A stretch of 62,875 nucleotides of DNA from Defluviitaleaceae bacterium (GCA_009777845.1 WRLD01000017.1:1-62875); one strand, 5' to 3'. Shown: positions 37,565 to 46,240, numbered from the stretch's first letter. Notes: generated by a model from the letters alone, not told the origin. Made by a program: numbers and translations.

Positions 37565-37770
37565 CGTGGCTTCGGGGCGATATTCCCACAATAATTCCCA
37601 CAATATGTAAGCCCCAAGGCTTCGAGCCGACATTCCCAACAACCTACAGTCGGAAAAAAGGGGCTATGCCCCCAAGGTTCGTGACGATATTCCCACCATA
37701 AGCAAGCTGTCAAGGCTCGTGGCGACATTCCCACCAACCTACAGTCGGAGAAAAGGGGCTATGCCCCCCA
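37565..37770. repeat. Family B array (about four partial copies)
   Basis: Repeated words CTTCGNG-CGA(T/C)ATTCCCAC and two copies of ACCTACAGTCGGA(A/G)AAAAGG followed by GGCTATGCCCC. The last hairpin abuts the ftsQ stop codon. With the family A copy this fills the 510-bp gap between the NB-ARC gene and ftsQ; nothing else is seen there. Confidence 0.8.
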
Positions 37771-38622
37771 CTAGGGCGAAATCTCAAAAAAATACTCTCG
37801 CCTAATTTCTCGTAAATCCATATACCCTGGTATCAAATCCGCATTGGGCATGGTGTCTAAGACCGCGCTAATCGTGCGGATTTTTTCGTCAGCGTTCGAC
37901 ACGCCGCCTACGTTAAATTCCTTGTTGCTGATAATGATTCTTATGTTTGTGGGGTCGTTTACGTTTATATAGGAAACTCTGTCGATTATGTCGTGTTGGT
38001 TTAGGAGCTGCGCGTATTGCACGACTACGTTAAACGCGGACGGGTCGGGTACTTCCAAGACCTCGCCCACCTGAAACCGCGTAAAGCGTAAGCCCACCAG
38101 CACGGGCAGGGCTTCAGTAAAATAGGTACGCACGTCCAAAACGCGGCCGTAATCGTCGAGATACAAAAAACTGCCGTAGCTGTGTTCAAAAAAAGCGGTC
38201 AACCGCCGTTCTTGTACGGTTACGTGAAGCTGTCCGGGCAAAATCCGCTCAAATTCTACGCTAGAAATGTACATATTTTCCAAAAGCCGCTTCTGCGCGG
38301 CCTGCGTGTTGTACAAGAGCAAATGGGAGCTTTCGCTTGCGCCTATACGCAACAGCTCGTTTATTTCCTCGTTTGTTACACGAATATTGCCGACAATTGT
38401 CACTTCTTGTATGCGAAAAAAGGGGGAAAACATAAAAATAAGTAGCACAAGCGTAACCGAGCATATGGCGGTAGCAAAAATAAACCGCACGCGCATACGC
38501 TGTATTTGCCGTGGGTCGAGCGGCGGCCTTGGCGGCGGCGGCGGCTTGGGCTTGGGCGGCTCGGTAGGCGGCGGCAGGTCGGGCAGTAGTCGCAGCGCAG
38601 GCTTTTTCTTGAAGCTAATCAT
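37771..38622 (-). CDS. ftsQ: Cell division protein FtsQ/DivIB
   Basis: About 283 aa from the ATG at 38620-38622, which overlaps the upstream stop (ATGA); the longer reading runs inside the neighbour. A Pro-rich cytoplasmic head (PPPTEPPKPKPPPPPRPP, about residues 15-35) and one membrane helix (about 46-66, FIFATAICSVTLVLLIFMF) come first. A POTRA domain follows (about 70-140: FFRIQEVTIVGNIRVTNEEI, then FERILPGQLHVTVQER), and then the beta/FtsQ part. It links FtsL/FtsB to the divisome outside the membrane. It usually sits in the dcw cluster with mur and ftsZ genes; here it follows a NYN-domain gene instead. Confidence 0.9.
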   Translation of the reverse strand: MISFKKKPALRLLPDLPPPTEPPKPKPPPPPRPPLDPRQIQRMRVRFIFATAICSVTLVLLIFMFSPFFRIQEVTIVGNIRVTNEEINELLRIGASESSHLLLYNTQAAQKRLLENMYISSVEFERILPGQLHVTVQERRLTAFFEHSYGSFLYLDDYGRVLDVRTYFTEALPVLVGLRFTRFQVGEVLEVPDPSAFNVVVQYAQLLNQHDIIDRVSYINVNDPTNIRIIISNKEFNVGGVSNADEKIRTISAVLDTMPNADLIPGYMDLREIRREYFFEISP

Positions 38623-40793
38623 AGCTGCTTGAGCCACGCCTCGACGCGTTCCTTGTGCAAGCCCACCGCCCATTCCTTGTATATGATATACATTTTGCCG
38701 TTAAAGCGGAATGAGTCGCTCCAGTATTTTATTTTGCCCGAAACCGTGCGTTGCTCGTCCAAATTGCTGCGCGTTTCTATTTCCTTGAGAATCGGCGTGC
38801 GTACCCCAAACATTGCCTGCGAATATTCCAAGGTGGTGAGCTTTCGTACCTCGGCAGGGGTGAGTGTGTCCGCCTTGGAAAGCTCCAAAAACCGCTCCTT
38901 GAGCCATTTGCGGATAGGGCCTTCTATTTTAATTTCTTTTTTGGGGGTTGGTTTGGGGGTTGGTTTGGGGGTTGGTTTTTGTTTTGGTGGTTTTTTTGGT
39001 GGGGGTGTGGGAATGGGTTCGGGGGTTGGTTCAATGGTCGTTGTTGGTTCAATCGCAATCGTTGGTTCGGGTGTCTTAACAACCGCCCTTTGCTTTTTCT
39101 TTTCTGCGGTTTTTTTCTTTGGCGTGGGTTCGGGTTCAATCACTGGTGTTGGTTCAGTCACTGGCGTTGGTTCAATCGCCGTTGTTGATTCAACCGCGTG
39201 CGTGGGTTCGGGTGGTTTAACAATCGTCTTAGCTCTTTGCTTCCTCTTAGGCGTGGGTTCGGGTTCAATCGCCGCTGTTGGTTCAATCGTGGGCGGTGCT
39301 TCGGGTGGTTTAACAATCGCCTTAGCCCTTTGCTTCTTCTTTGGCGTGGGTTCGGGTTCAATCGCCGTTGTTGGTTCAGCCATGGGCGTTGATTCTGGTG
39401 CTTTAACAATCGTCTTAGCCCTTTGCTTTTTCTTAGGCGTGGGTGTGGGTTCGGGAATGATTTCGGGAATGGGTTCGGGTGTCGGTTCAACCGCAGAAGT
39501 TGCTTCGGGTTCGGGCGTTGCTTCCACCGCAGGAGTTGCTTCCACCACAGAATCTACTTCCGCCACAGGAATTACTTCCACCACAGGTGTCGCTTCGGGT
39601 TCGGATTTTACTCCCACCGCAGATGTCGCTTCGGGTTCGGATTTTACTTCCACCACAGAATCCACTTCCACCGCAGGTTTTACCCCCACCGCAGACACCG
39701 CCCCCAATTCCCCTACCCCAACAACCGCCTCCGACCTCGCCTCCAACCTCACCTTAGGCGTATGCACAAGCACTTTCTTGGGCGCAGTCCAGTCCTTGGT
39801 GTAAATAAAAGGCTCGTCCAACGGCACATTAAACACGGAATTGTATTTGCTTCCGCTTGCGGAGGTTATTAGCACGCCCTTGACATCGGGCAGCATTTTT
39901 TTGGGGTTCGTGCTTCTGCGTGGGGCTATGTGTAGTATGTTCGGGATTTCCGAAAACAAGCAGTACGGGCTTCCCGTTACCACAAACTGGATAAAGTCGC
40001 TTACGCGCCTGAAGCCTAGCCCTGCTACCCTAAAATTCGGCACAAAATGATTCAAATAGTTGTTGAATATAGACACCTCAATGTGTTCTGCCTTTGGCGC
40101 GTCGTCTGAAAAAATGTGGTCGATTAGCCTGCGCGCGGTGTGCATACAGCCCGCTTTATCGTTGGGTTCACGCCAAATAGGGATATTTGCATCAATCAGT
40201 GTTTCCGTCAATTTTGTCTTGGGAAGATACGAGGGCAGGGCGAGCGGCTCGCCCTCGTCTGGAAACGGCTCGTGCGACGTGGTTTTTCTGCGTGAGGACG
40301 TAGCAATAATGGAGGTGTCTGATTTTTCCAGCATAATAAAATAGTCGCAAGCGTTAATGAAAATATTATTAACGATTGCCGCAAAGGAACAGCCGATTAC
40401 GCGCTTTCCGCTTTCGTGTAGCTTTCGTGCCAGCAGCGCGAAAATACCGTCGCCAGAGGCGATTACATAATTTTCTATTTCTGGGTGCTTACAAATAGAA
40501 TCCACCACGTCAATAATTAGGCTAACATCGGCGGCATTCTTAACCTTGTCATAAGGGTTTGTATTAAAAATATGGACAGGCACAATTCCGACCTGCAATA
40601 TGGAGCTTGACAAATTTCGGTTCTTTTGGAGCGACCAGTCGGCATATGCGCGTTGAATAGAAACGCCATGCACGCCCTCCATTTCCAGCACTCGGCGATA
40701 AATCTCGTCCAAATGCAAGACCGTATTTGTCTTTCCGTTAAAAATTCCCGTGAGGTTCTCAATGTCATAAAAAATGGCTGTATTGCAAAGCAT
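38619..40793 (-). CDS. NYN-domain (LabA-like) and OST-HTH/LOTUS protein with Pro/Glu repeats
   Basis: About 724 aa from the ATG at 40791-40793 (GAAGGTG upstream); the GTG three codons earlier is too close to that site. About 1-150: NYN/PIN-like nuclease fold, with Asp residues in FYDIENLTG, KNAADVSLIIDVVD and VIASGDGIFALLARKL as the likely metal site. About 205-300: an OST-HTH/LOTUS-like domain (AGLGFRRVSDFIQFV), a module that binds RNA. About 350-620: Pro/Glu/Lys repeats (units like EPTPKKKQRAKTIVKPPE). About 625-724: an unrecognised helical tail. NYN plus LOTUS suggests an RNA-directed nuclease. It is translationally coupled to ftsQ. Confidence 0.82.
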   Translation of the reverse strand: MLCNTAIFYDIENLTGIFNGKTNTVLHLDEIYRRVLEMEGVHGVSIQRAYADWSLQKNRNLSSSILQVGIVPVHIFNTNPYDKVKNAADVSLIIDVVDSICKHPEIENYVIASGDGIFALLARKLHESGKRVIGCSFAAIVNNIFINACDYFIMLEKSDTSIIATSSRRKTTSHEPFPDEGEPLALPSYLPKTKLTETLIDANIPIWREPNDKAGCMHTARRLIDHIFSDDAPKAEHIEVSIFNNYLNHFVPNFRVAGLGFRRVSDFIQFVVTGSPYCLFSEIPNILHIAPRRSTNPKKMLPDVKGVLITSASGSKYNSVFNVPLDEPFIYTKDWTAPKKVLVHTPKVRLEARSEAVVGVGELGAVSAVGVKPAVEVDSVVEVKSEPEATSAVGVKSEPEATPVVEVIPVAEVDSVVEATPAVEATPEPEATSAVEPTPEPIPEIIPEPTPTPKKKQRAKTIVKAPESTPMAEPTTAIEPEPTPKKKQRAKAIVKPPEAPPTIEPTAAIEPEPTPKRKQRAKTIVKPPEPTHAVESTTAIEPTPVTEPTPVIEPEPTPKKKTAEKKKQRAVVKTPEPTIAIEPTTTIEPTPEPIPTPPPKKPPKQKPTPKPTPKPTPKKEIKIEGPIRKWLKERFLELSKADTLTPAEVRKLTTLEYSQAMFGVRTPILKEIETRSNLDEQRTVSGKIKYWSDSFRFNGKMYIIYKEWAVGLHKERVEAWLKQL

Positions 40794-40817
40794 TTTAGTC
40801 ACCTTCTAAGATAAAAT

Positions 40818-40995
40818 TTATGGAACGCGGATTTTCGCGGATTTGGCGGATTCTCGCGGATTCTATCTGGCGTGTTTTTTATAATCCGTATAATTAAAAA
40901 CCTACGTAATTTGCGTTTCGTTAGTTTTTAATTAAAGTGAGAAAAAATCCGCGAAAATCCGTTAAATCCGCGAAAATCCGCGTTCCATGCCTTTA
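40818..40995. repeat. Family C repeat, long inverted copy
   Basis: Left half GGAACGCGGATTTTCGCGGA, TTTGGCGGATTCTCGCGGATT; right half the inverse (AATCCGCGAAAATCCGTTAA, ATCCGCGTTCCAT). Between them is a short spacer with TCTATCTGGCGTGTTTTTTA and TTGCGTTTCGTTAGTTTTTA, shared with the copy at 51.7 kb. Confidence 0.85.
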
Positions 40996-41011
40996 AAAAA
41001 TCCGTGTTCCA

Positions 41012-42178
41012 TTATACCATATCCTCCAGCTCCGCAAAAACAGGAATAGTCAGGCGGAAGCTGTTTTTTGTGGCGTAATGGGCAGTTTGCTCGGCGTACA
41101 TTTCCGGGCCGCAAAACGGTGCGTCAAGCGGCGATGGCCTCACAAATGTCCTATTATTAAATTTTTGCACAAACCACGAAATATCCGCAAAGGTGTCATG
41201 CGCCCCGCGTTCCATGTTTGACAAGACTATTAGTATATACGGCGAGGGCGCGTACACAATGCCTGCATCGTGGAACGCGTTTCTCGCCCAGCCGTATTTC
41301 CGTGCAATGGGGTAATCGGCGAGAAGCATACGCGTATTTACCTCGCCGCCCACGCCGTTTGACCCCTCCCAGCGCGTAAAATATGGGTGCGAGGTCTGCG
41401 CCGTGTTAAGCATGTCATATTTTAGATAATGACCGTAAAGGCTGTCGGATTCTATATAGTCGTAAATGCTTTCGAGCCACAAGCCCATGTCGCGGATATG
41501 CGTATTTTGCGAAATAATGTCGCGTATCATATTGGAATCCGCGCCTATTTGTGAAACAAACTGGCGGTACGTAAAGCTCGCGTTTGCCGTAAGGCGTACA
41601 AGCATACGGAACGCCGCGTTGTCAGACTGCGTAATGGAAAGCCCCAAAAGCTCCCTAGTCGTAAAGGTAGTACCCACGGGCATAAAGCGCATTATTCCTG
41701 TGCCGCCCCATTCGTCCTGTCGGGTGTAGGTCTGCACCTCGTACATGTCAAGCTCGCCGCGTTCGGCTAATTCGTACACATACCGCGCATGGTTAGACTT
41801 GGAAAGACTGGCGGCAAAAAGCACTCTGCCCGAGTTATGCACATACGTAAAGCCCGTATCCAGATTTTTGTAATAGACGGCGATATTGTTGCCCAGCGGC
41901 TTAAAAAATTCGTCCAGCTTGTCAACCGCGGGCGGATAACGCAGGTTTAGCCAGCCTGTTCCTGTGTCTGCTTCAATTAGTACCCAGTCGTCCTCACCGT
42001 ATTCGACTATATTTACAAACTGCGGCGCGAGCCTTTGCACGACCTCCGCGCCGAAGTCTGCTTCGCGGTAAATTTCAAATTCCCACGGCACTTGTACGGC
42101 GGAAACGGATAGCGGTGTGAGTAGTGTAATGAAGGGAATTGTGCAGAGTAAGGTGCGGAACAACGTGGATATTTTCAT
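41012..42178 (-). CDS. Secreted serine hydrolase, beta-lactamase (class A-like) fold with SH3-like domain
   Basis: 388 aa; AAGGGGGG lies 8 bases before the ATG. Signal peptide about 1-27 (SVSA end), then an SH3b-like domain (about 30-80), then a penicillin-binding-type fold: SLSK as the SxxK nucleophile box (about 125), SITQSDNAA as the SDN box (about 182), and possibly KYG in place of KTG (about 294). The usual class A Glu166 loop is not apparent, so an active beta-lactamase is doubtful; a D,D-peptidase or muropeptide hydrolase is as likely. Flanked by family C repeats on both sides, so monocistronic. Confidence 0.78.
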   Translation of the reverse strand: MKISTLFRTLLCTIPFITLLTPLSVSAVQVPWEFEIYREADFGAEVVQRLAPQFVNIVEYGEDDWVLIEADTGTGWLNLRYPPAVDKLDEFFKPLGNNIAVYYKNLDTGFTYVHNSGRVLFAASLSKSNHARYVYELAERGELDMYEVQTYTRQDEWGGTGIMRFMPVGTTFTTRELLGLSITQSDNAAFRMLVRLTANASFTYRQFVSQIGADSNMIRDIISQNTHIRDMGLWLESIYDYIESDSLYGHYLKYDMLNTAQTSHPYFTRWEGSNGVGGEVNTRMLLADYPIARKYGWARNAFHDAGIVYAPSPYILIVLSNMERGAHDTFADISWFVQKFNNRTFVRPSPLDAPFCGPEMYAEQTAHYATKNSFRLTIPVFAELEDMV

Positions 42179-42204
42179 AAGAAAGCCCCCCTTTGTTAAA
42201 GCAT

Positions 42205-42425
42205 GGAACGCGGATTTTTTAAAGGCATGGAACGCGGATTTTCGCGGATTTGGCGGATTCTCGCGGATTTTTTCTCACTTTCATTAAAAGCTAGCGGAAC
42301 ATGGATTGCGTGGATTTCACGGATTTAAAAACACGCCCGAAAGAATCCGCGAAAATCCGTTAAATCCGCGGAAATCCGCGTTCCATGCCTTTAAAATCCG
42401 CTAAATCCGCGGAAATCCGCGTTCC
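42205..42425. repeat. Family C repeats, nested copies
   Basis: At least two overlapping copies: GGAACGCGGATTTTTTAAAG, then GGAACGCGGATTTTCGCGGA, and inverted right arms AATCCGCGAAAATCCGTTAA and AATCCGCTAAATCCGCGGAA, ending GTTCCAT. Confidence 0.8.
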
Positions 42426-42664
42426 ATAAAATTTACCCTCAAAAAGCTCCGTTCATGTGAACCACGCAATTATACCCTGTATTTGTTTTTCAAGCAATAA
42501 GTGCGTGTTGGAAATTTCACCGAAATTTCACTAGAAGTTTACCGAAGTTGGAATTTTCAACACCAAAAAGGACGAACCAAAACCTTGCAACGTGAATAGT
42601 ATAAAACATGTACCAAGCAAAGCCAAGCGCAAGAAGCGCGCGCTAAAAATTTTCAAGAAAAGGA
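42426..42664 (+). other. Gap before the CotD-like gene, with one inverted repeat
   Basis: No gene seen. An imperfect inverted repeat (12 of 14 pairs) lies at 42505-42518 and 42550-42563 (GTGTTGGAAATTTC / GGAATTTTCAACAC). A spore-specific promoter would be expected here given the downstream gene, but no convincing sigma-E or sigma-K match could be picked by eye. Confidence 0.4.
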
Positions 42665-42673
42665 ATGAGCTTT

Positions 42674-43087
42674 ATGTCATGTAACTGTGGCTGTAACGAA
42701 CGCCATAACGAATGTGGGTGCGAAGGGGTAAGACGCAATGTGTACAACTGCCCTGGGTCACAAAGAGTAGTAAAGCACCAGCACGTAATAAAATATCACC
42801 ACGACACAATCAACGAGTACGACGTGGTACACGAGCACGAATACCACACCCGCGACGTAGTAAAAGAGCGCGAGGTAGCCAAGTACAACACCGAGCCGCC
42901 CTACCGCCCAAATTATTGCGGCAATGGCTGCGGCTGCGGCAATGGTAATGTCGAGGTAGACGCGACAATCGTACGTGTAGACGACGGCTATCGCGGCGTG
43001 GACAATGTAGCTGTCGTACGCGCCAGAAATGAGTGCTGCGGTGCAATGCCCATGCGGCCTATGAATTATTTGGGTAGACGGTGGTAG
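42674..43087 (+). CDS. CotD-like spore coat protein
   Basis: 137 aa from the ATG at 42674 (AAAAGGA 9 bases upstream); the ATG at 42665 is too near that site. Cys-rich ends (CNCGCNERHNECGC, then CGNGCGCGNG) flank a His/Tyr-rich centre (VVKHQHVIKYHHDTINEYDV, HEHEYHTRDVVKEREV). This resembles CotD-type inner spore coat proteins. It would be made in the mother cell during sporulation and implies an endospore former. Family assignment rests on composition and the His-rich motif. Confidence 0.6.
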   Translation: MSCNCGCNERHNECGCEGVRRNVYNCPGSQRVVKHQHVIKYHHDTINEYDVVHEHEYHTRDVVKEREVAKYNTEPPYRPNYCGNGCGCGNGNVEVDATIVRVDDGYRGVDNVAVVRARNECCGAMPMRPMNYLGRRW

Positions 43088-43150
43088 GGGGGGGCATAGC
43101 CCCCTTTCACCGCTGGACTTTGGTGGGAATGTCGTCACGAGCCTTAACGG
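43087..43150. repeat. Family B repeat, reverse orientation
   Basis: GGGGGGCATAGCCCCC hairpin followed by GGTGGGAATGTCGTCACGAG and CCTTAACGGC, the reverse complement of the copies at 37.6 kb. It starts at the CotD-like stop codon. Confidence 0.75.
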
Positions 43151-43163
43151 CTTTTTGGCATCA

Positions 43164-43211
43164 AAAAATAAGGGTAGACACTGCGGAGGCAGTGGCTACT
43201 CTTGTTTTTTG
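43164..43211 (+). terminator. Strong terminator after the CotD-like gene
   Basis: AAAAATAAGGGTAGACACTG and CAGTGGCTACTCTTG pair around a GGAG loop with two mismatches, followed by TTTTTTG. About 75 bp after the CotD-like stop. Confidence 0.8.
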
Positions 43212-43292
43212 TTTTCGGTTATAAAGGGTGGTGGTGGGGATAAATTTCAGAAACACGGCGATTTGATTTTAGGGGTAATATGGTAATTTATT

Positions 43293-43320
43293 GTAGGGGA
43301 CGGGCAAGCCCGTCCCCTAC
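43293..43320. repeat. Minimal family A hairpin, 28 bp
   Basis: A perfect 13-bp palindrome, GTAGGGGACGGGC-AA-GCCCGTCCCCTAC: family A ends with no interior. It is followed by ACCCTGCAAATCC, resembling the family D tag. It may be the core unit of family A or a deletion product. Confidence 0.8.
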
Positions 43321-43412
43321 AATAAACCCTGCAAATCCTCTGTTGCCATTGGTAAAATAATCGCAAAGGGGAGTTTTCGTTAGTGGCAACGCTCACCAGA
43401 CCAAATCAAACA

Positions 43413-43931
43413 TCATTGCTCCGCCCCACACACCGAACAAAATCTCGCTCCGATGTCGATATTACGCCCGCAATCCACACAGAACTGACCACCACCACTC
43501 GCTATTCCGACCTGCCCTTGTGTCCCTAGCAAGCTCCCTCGCTCGGCATCACGTATGGCGTTTTCGATAAAATCAACTACCTCGTCGTCGAGCTTTGCTT
43601 GCTCGACTAAGCCTGCAATTTGTGTAATAAGCACAGGCCATGCGAAAAGAAGCATAATCAAGGACGGTACTATTTGCTGTCCGAAAATGCCGACCTTTGC
43701 TTCTATGGAAATGCCGTTGGGCGCTTTTTTTACCTCAACATTAAGTGACGTTTTCATTCCTAGTACAGATTTAAAAAGCCCGCCCTTTGTTAGGCTTAGG
43801 AAAAAGCCAACGGAGCTGTCGGTGGCTTCTATCGTGTAGCCCTTATATTCAAAGTGAGTTTTGGTCGCTAGCATGACATCATAGGTGTTTGTTAGGGTTG
43901 TTAAAACAAATTTCGACGAATTAAATGCCAT
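43413..43931 (-). CDS. Membrane-associated zinc-ribbon protein
   Basis: 172 aa. A soluble N-terminal domain (about 1-90) is followed by one hydrophobic helix (about 88-110, IVPSLIMLLFAWPVLITQIA), a helical acidic stretch, and a C-terminal zinc ribbon CVDCGRNIDIGARFCSVCG (about 150-168). Function unknown. It is last of four same-strand genes and shares a C-terminal zinc ribbon with the M48 protein upstream, which suggests that the two work in one membrane process. Confidence 0.7.
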   Translation of the reverse strand: MAFNSSKFVLTTLTNTYDVMLATKTHFEYKGYTIEATDSSVGFFLSLTKGGLFKSVLGMKTSLNVEVKKAPNGISIEAKVGIFGQQIVPSLIMLLFAWPVLITQIAGLVEQAKLDDEVVDFIENAIRDAERGSLLGTQGQVGIASGGGQFCVDCGRNIDIGARFCSVCGAEQ

Positions 43932-43974
43932 TTTTTACCTCCGACTCGCCTTCGGCGATTATTCATGTGCGAAT

Positions 43975-44862
43975 TTACACGCTATAGCCACAGCTACGGC
44001 AGAATTTCCAGGTATCGACCATCAACGTCTTGCAATCGGGGCATAGCACGTCCTCCTTGCCCTCGGAATAGTTGATAATGCGGTGGAATTGTTCTGTTTT
44101 GCACCATTTTCTTATTTCTGAGGCTCGTATTGTTAAAAATGGGTGGCTTGCGTCCTTTACAAGGTAATAATGCAGTAGCTTATTGAAGGACGAATTGCCT
44201 ATATGCTCCGAATAATCGTCCGCCTGCTTCATAAATAGCCCTAGGTTCATGCTGTCAATTAGGTTCTTAGTCCCTCCGCCTGCTAGGCGCATCATTGTAC
44301 TGATTACGGGCTTGCTGTCCTGCATATATACCGCCGCCGCACGGTCGCAGGAAAACTCACTGCATCTGTTCCAGTGCAGCAACGCAAATTGAAGCCCTAT
44401 CGAAAGGATATTTAAGCCGACCAGCCCGCTCGCTCCCGACAAAATCAGCGAAGCCATGGTGTGATACAGCACATGACGGCACGCGATATGCCCACATTCG
44501 TGCGCCAACACGGTCTTGACCTCGTCCTCTGTCATGCAGTCTAGCAAGCCCGATGTAATGGTAATAAATGCTTGCGTATCCCCATATGTATAGGCGTTCG
44601 GGATTGGGTTCATTTCTACGTACAGCTCTGGCTCGTCTATGCCTAGCTTTTCGCATATGGGCGGCAGCATATTGTATATATTTGGCAATTGCTTTGGCCC
44701 TAGTCGCAGCTTGTTTGCCATATTTACATTGTGCAACAATTTTTCGTTAAAGACTTTCATAAACGCTTTTAGCAATGGCGTAAAGCCTGGAATGGCGGTT
44801 AGCTCGTCTAGGGTACGCTTGTCCTGCTCGTGGTAATATTCTCGCGGGTTAATGACTGCCAT
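43975..44862 (-). CDS. M48-family metallopeptidase with C-terminal zinc ribbon
   Basis: 295 aa. The zinc-protease motif VLAHECGHIACRHV (HExxH, about residues 118-131) and a downstream CSDRAA-type segment (SEFSCDRAAAVY, about 172) fit M48. A hydrophobic stretch follows HExxH (about 135-165). The C-terminus adds LCPDCKTLMVDTWKFCRSCG, a zinc ribbon not typical of HtpX. M48 enzymes such as HtpX remove damaged membrane proteins. Placed between small membrane proteins, it is probably a membrane quality-control protease. Confidence 0.85.
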   Translation of the reverse strand: MAVINPREYYHEQDKRTLDELTAIPGFTPLLKAFMKVFNEKLLHNVNMANKLRLGPKQLPNIYNMLPPICEKLGIDEPELYVEMNPIPNAYTYGDTQAFITITSGLLDCMTEDEVKTVLAHECGHIACRHVLYHTMASLILSGASGLVGLNILSIGLQFALLHWNRCSEFSCDRAAAVYMQDSKPVISTMMRLAGGGTKNLIDSMNLGLFMKQADDYSEHIGNSSFNKLLHYYLVKDASHPFLTIRASEIRKWCKTEQFHRIINYSEGKEDVLCPDCKTLMVDTWKFCRSCGYSV

Positions 44863-44898
44863 GGTATGCTCCTTTTGGTGGTGTTTTATGTGAATATT

Positions 44899-45315
44899 CT
44901 AGCGTAATGCGTTGTTGAGCCTGTAGCTGAATCCGTGACCTTTTTTGTCTGATTTTGTCCACAAAATGCCGCCTACCATAAAGAAAAGGGAATAGACAAT
45001 CGCTAAAATAGCCGCCGCCGCGGAATCCGCCATTGTTCCGTCAACAAGAATAGAAATTACTACGACAACTAGCCCAACCGCGCCTAAGCATAAGCAGTAA
45101 TATTTAAACGGCGTGACATCTTTGTCAAACCCACGCTTGTAAACCCAAATAACGCCAGCCACAAGAAGCAAAATAGAAATAATAAGGCACGCAATTATTT
45201 GCCCTGCGTCCATATATCCGTCGCCAATAAAAACGAAAGAGCAATATATGCCAAACCAACCAGAAATTAACAAAAGGTGCTTAATTATTCTCGGGTCAAG
45301 GGGTAAAACAATCAT
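44899..45315 (-). CDS. Small membrane protein, four predicted helices
   Basis: About 138 aa from the ATG at 45313-45315; a GTG three codons earlier is the alternative. Four hydrophobic segments (about 12-30, 35-55, 73-93, 99-120) and a basic C-terminus (KSDKKGHGFSYRLNNALR). No family recognised. It lies 36 bp before the M48 gene and 35 bp after the next membrane gene. Confidence 0.65.
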   Translation of the reverse strand: MIVLPLDPRIIKHLLLISGWFGIYCSFVFIGDGYMDAGQIIACLIISILLLVAGVIWVYKRGFDKDVTPFKYYCLCLGAVGLVVVVISILVDGTMADSAAAAILAIVYSLFFMVGGILWTKSDKKGHGFSYRLNNALR

Positions 45316-45350
45316 GGCGGACACCGTGCTTTCTAAAAAATGGCAAAGCT

Positions 45351-45998
45351 CTATTCTTCTTCCAAATCAACTGTTTCCTTGCCCGAAACAGTACCCTTTT
45401 TATATGCAAAGGTATATTGCTTTTTTGCGTCCTTTAGCATCTTGTTGACGTTTTCACTGCGAATTACGCCCTCTGCGGCAGATTTTAAATCGGAATCAGA
45501 CATACTGCCGAGGTCGTGCCCTGCTTTGAACAATTTTGTAAGTAATTTCAAGTAAATAACGCCCGCAACCATAACAACGGCATAGTCCAACGCCGCCATT
45601 ATAAGGCTAGAAAAAACATTTCCAATGCCAGTAAATGACAATGCCGTAACTAAAACCGTGCCGCCAACAAGAAGCATTGCGTTAGCCGCCAAATTAGATA
45701 ATACTGCCGAGCCTAGGGATTTTGCGGCCGCCTTTGATATAGGTATACCGATTTTTTTATTTATACGATAGTACATCGACCATATAAAGCCCGCAACCGC
45801 CATAAGAGCCGCCGTGCCGCCTGCGCCGGGAATCCAAGCTACACCAAGCCCCGCCGCCGCCGCTCCCAAGGCGTGAGTATTGATAATTTCTTCGATTTCT
45901 TTCGCGCCTGTCCCCTCGATTGCTTCCTTGTAGGCTCCTGGCGCGTGCTGAACTAACTCTTTTATTGCAATAAGTAAGATGCCCATACCCATTGACAT
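45351..45998 (-). CDS. Membrane protein of unknown function (possibly DUF697-like)
   Basis: 215 aa; GGGTGG about 9 bases before the ATG. Gly/Ala-rich hydrophobic helices (about 45-75 with IPGAGGTAALMAVAGFIWSM, about 95-150) and a charged C-terminal tail. The early AAAAGLGVAWIPGAGGTAAL stretch recalls the YcjF/DUF697 type that follows some membrane-remodelling GTPases, but this is only a resemblance. First gene of the four-gene minus-strand cluster. Confidence 0.6.
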   Translation of the reverse strand: MSMGMGILLIAIKELVQHAPGAYKEAIEGTGAKEIEEIINTHALGAAAAGLGVAWIPGAGGTAALMAVAGFIWSMYYRINKKIGIPISKAAAKSLGSAVLSNLAANAMLLVGGTVLVTALSFTGIGNVFSSLIMAALDYAVVMVAGVIYLKLLTKLFKAGHDLGSMSDSDLKSAAEGVIRSENVNKMLKDAKKQYTFAYKKGTVSGKETVDLEEE

Positions 45999-46151
45999 AA
46001 TAAATAACCACCCTTTGATTAGACTAGAATATGCCTAAGTGGGGTTCTAGCATAGGTCTAATAGATTTGGTAAATTATACCCCCCCACGAATATGTCAAG
46101 TGGTTTTATTTTAGGGGGATTTATGGGGGTTTTTGGTGGGGTTTTGGTTTA

Positions 46152-46222
46152 GAGCCTGTTTAATATCTCGCTTTCGGAAAATTTGCCGAAAAGATGTCAG
46201 AATGGAGATATTAAACAGGCTC
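46152..46222. mobile_element. 71-bp MITE with 18-bp perfect terminal inverted repeats and TTA target duplication
   Basis: Left end GAGCCTGTTTAATATCTC, right end the exact reverse complement, with a 35-base centre. Directly flanked on both sides by TTA (46149-46151 and 46223-46225), which fits target duplication of the TNA type made by IS5-group (IS427/IS1031-like) transposases. No ORF inside and no parent element in this window. Confidence 0.8.
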
Positions 46223-46240
46223 TTAGAGCAAAGCGATGGC

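Noticed and set aside
38629..39804. 391-codon Gly/Val-rich frame opposite the NYN-domain gene
   Set aside because: Antisense of the Pro/Glu repeats; the low-complexity DNA leaves other frames open. The minus-strand protein has real domains at both ends.
41012..42178. Calling the serine hydrolase a true beta-lactamase resistance gene
   Set aside because: SxxK and SDN boxes are present, but the KTG box reads KYG and no Glu166-type loop is evident, so hydrolysis of beta-lactams is not supported.
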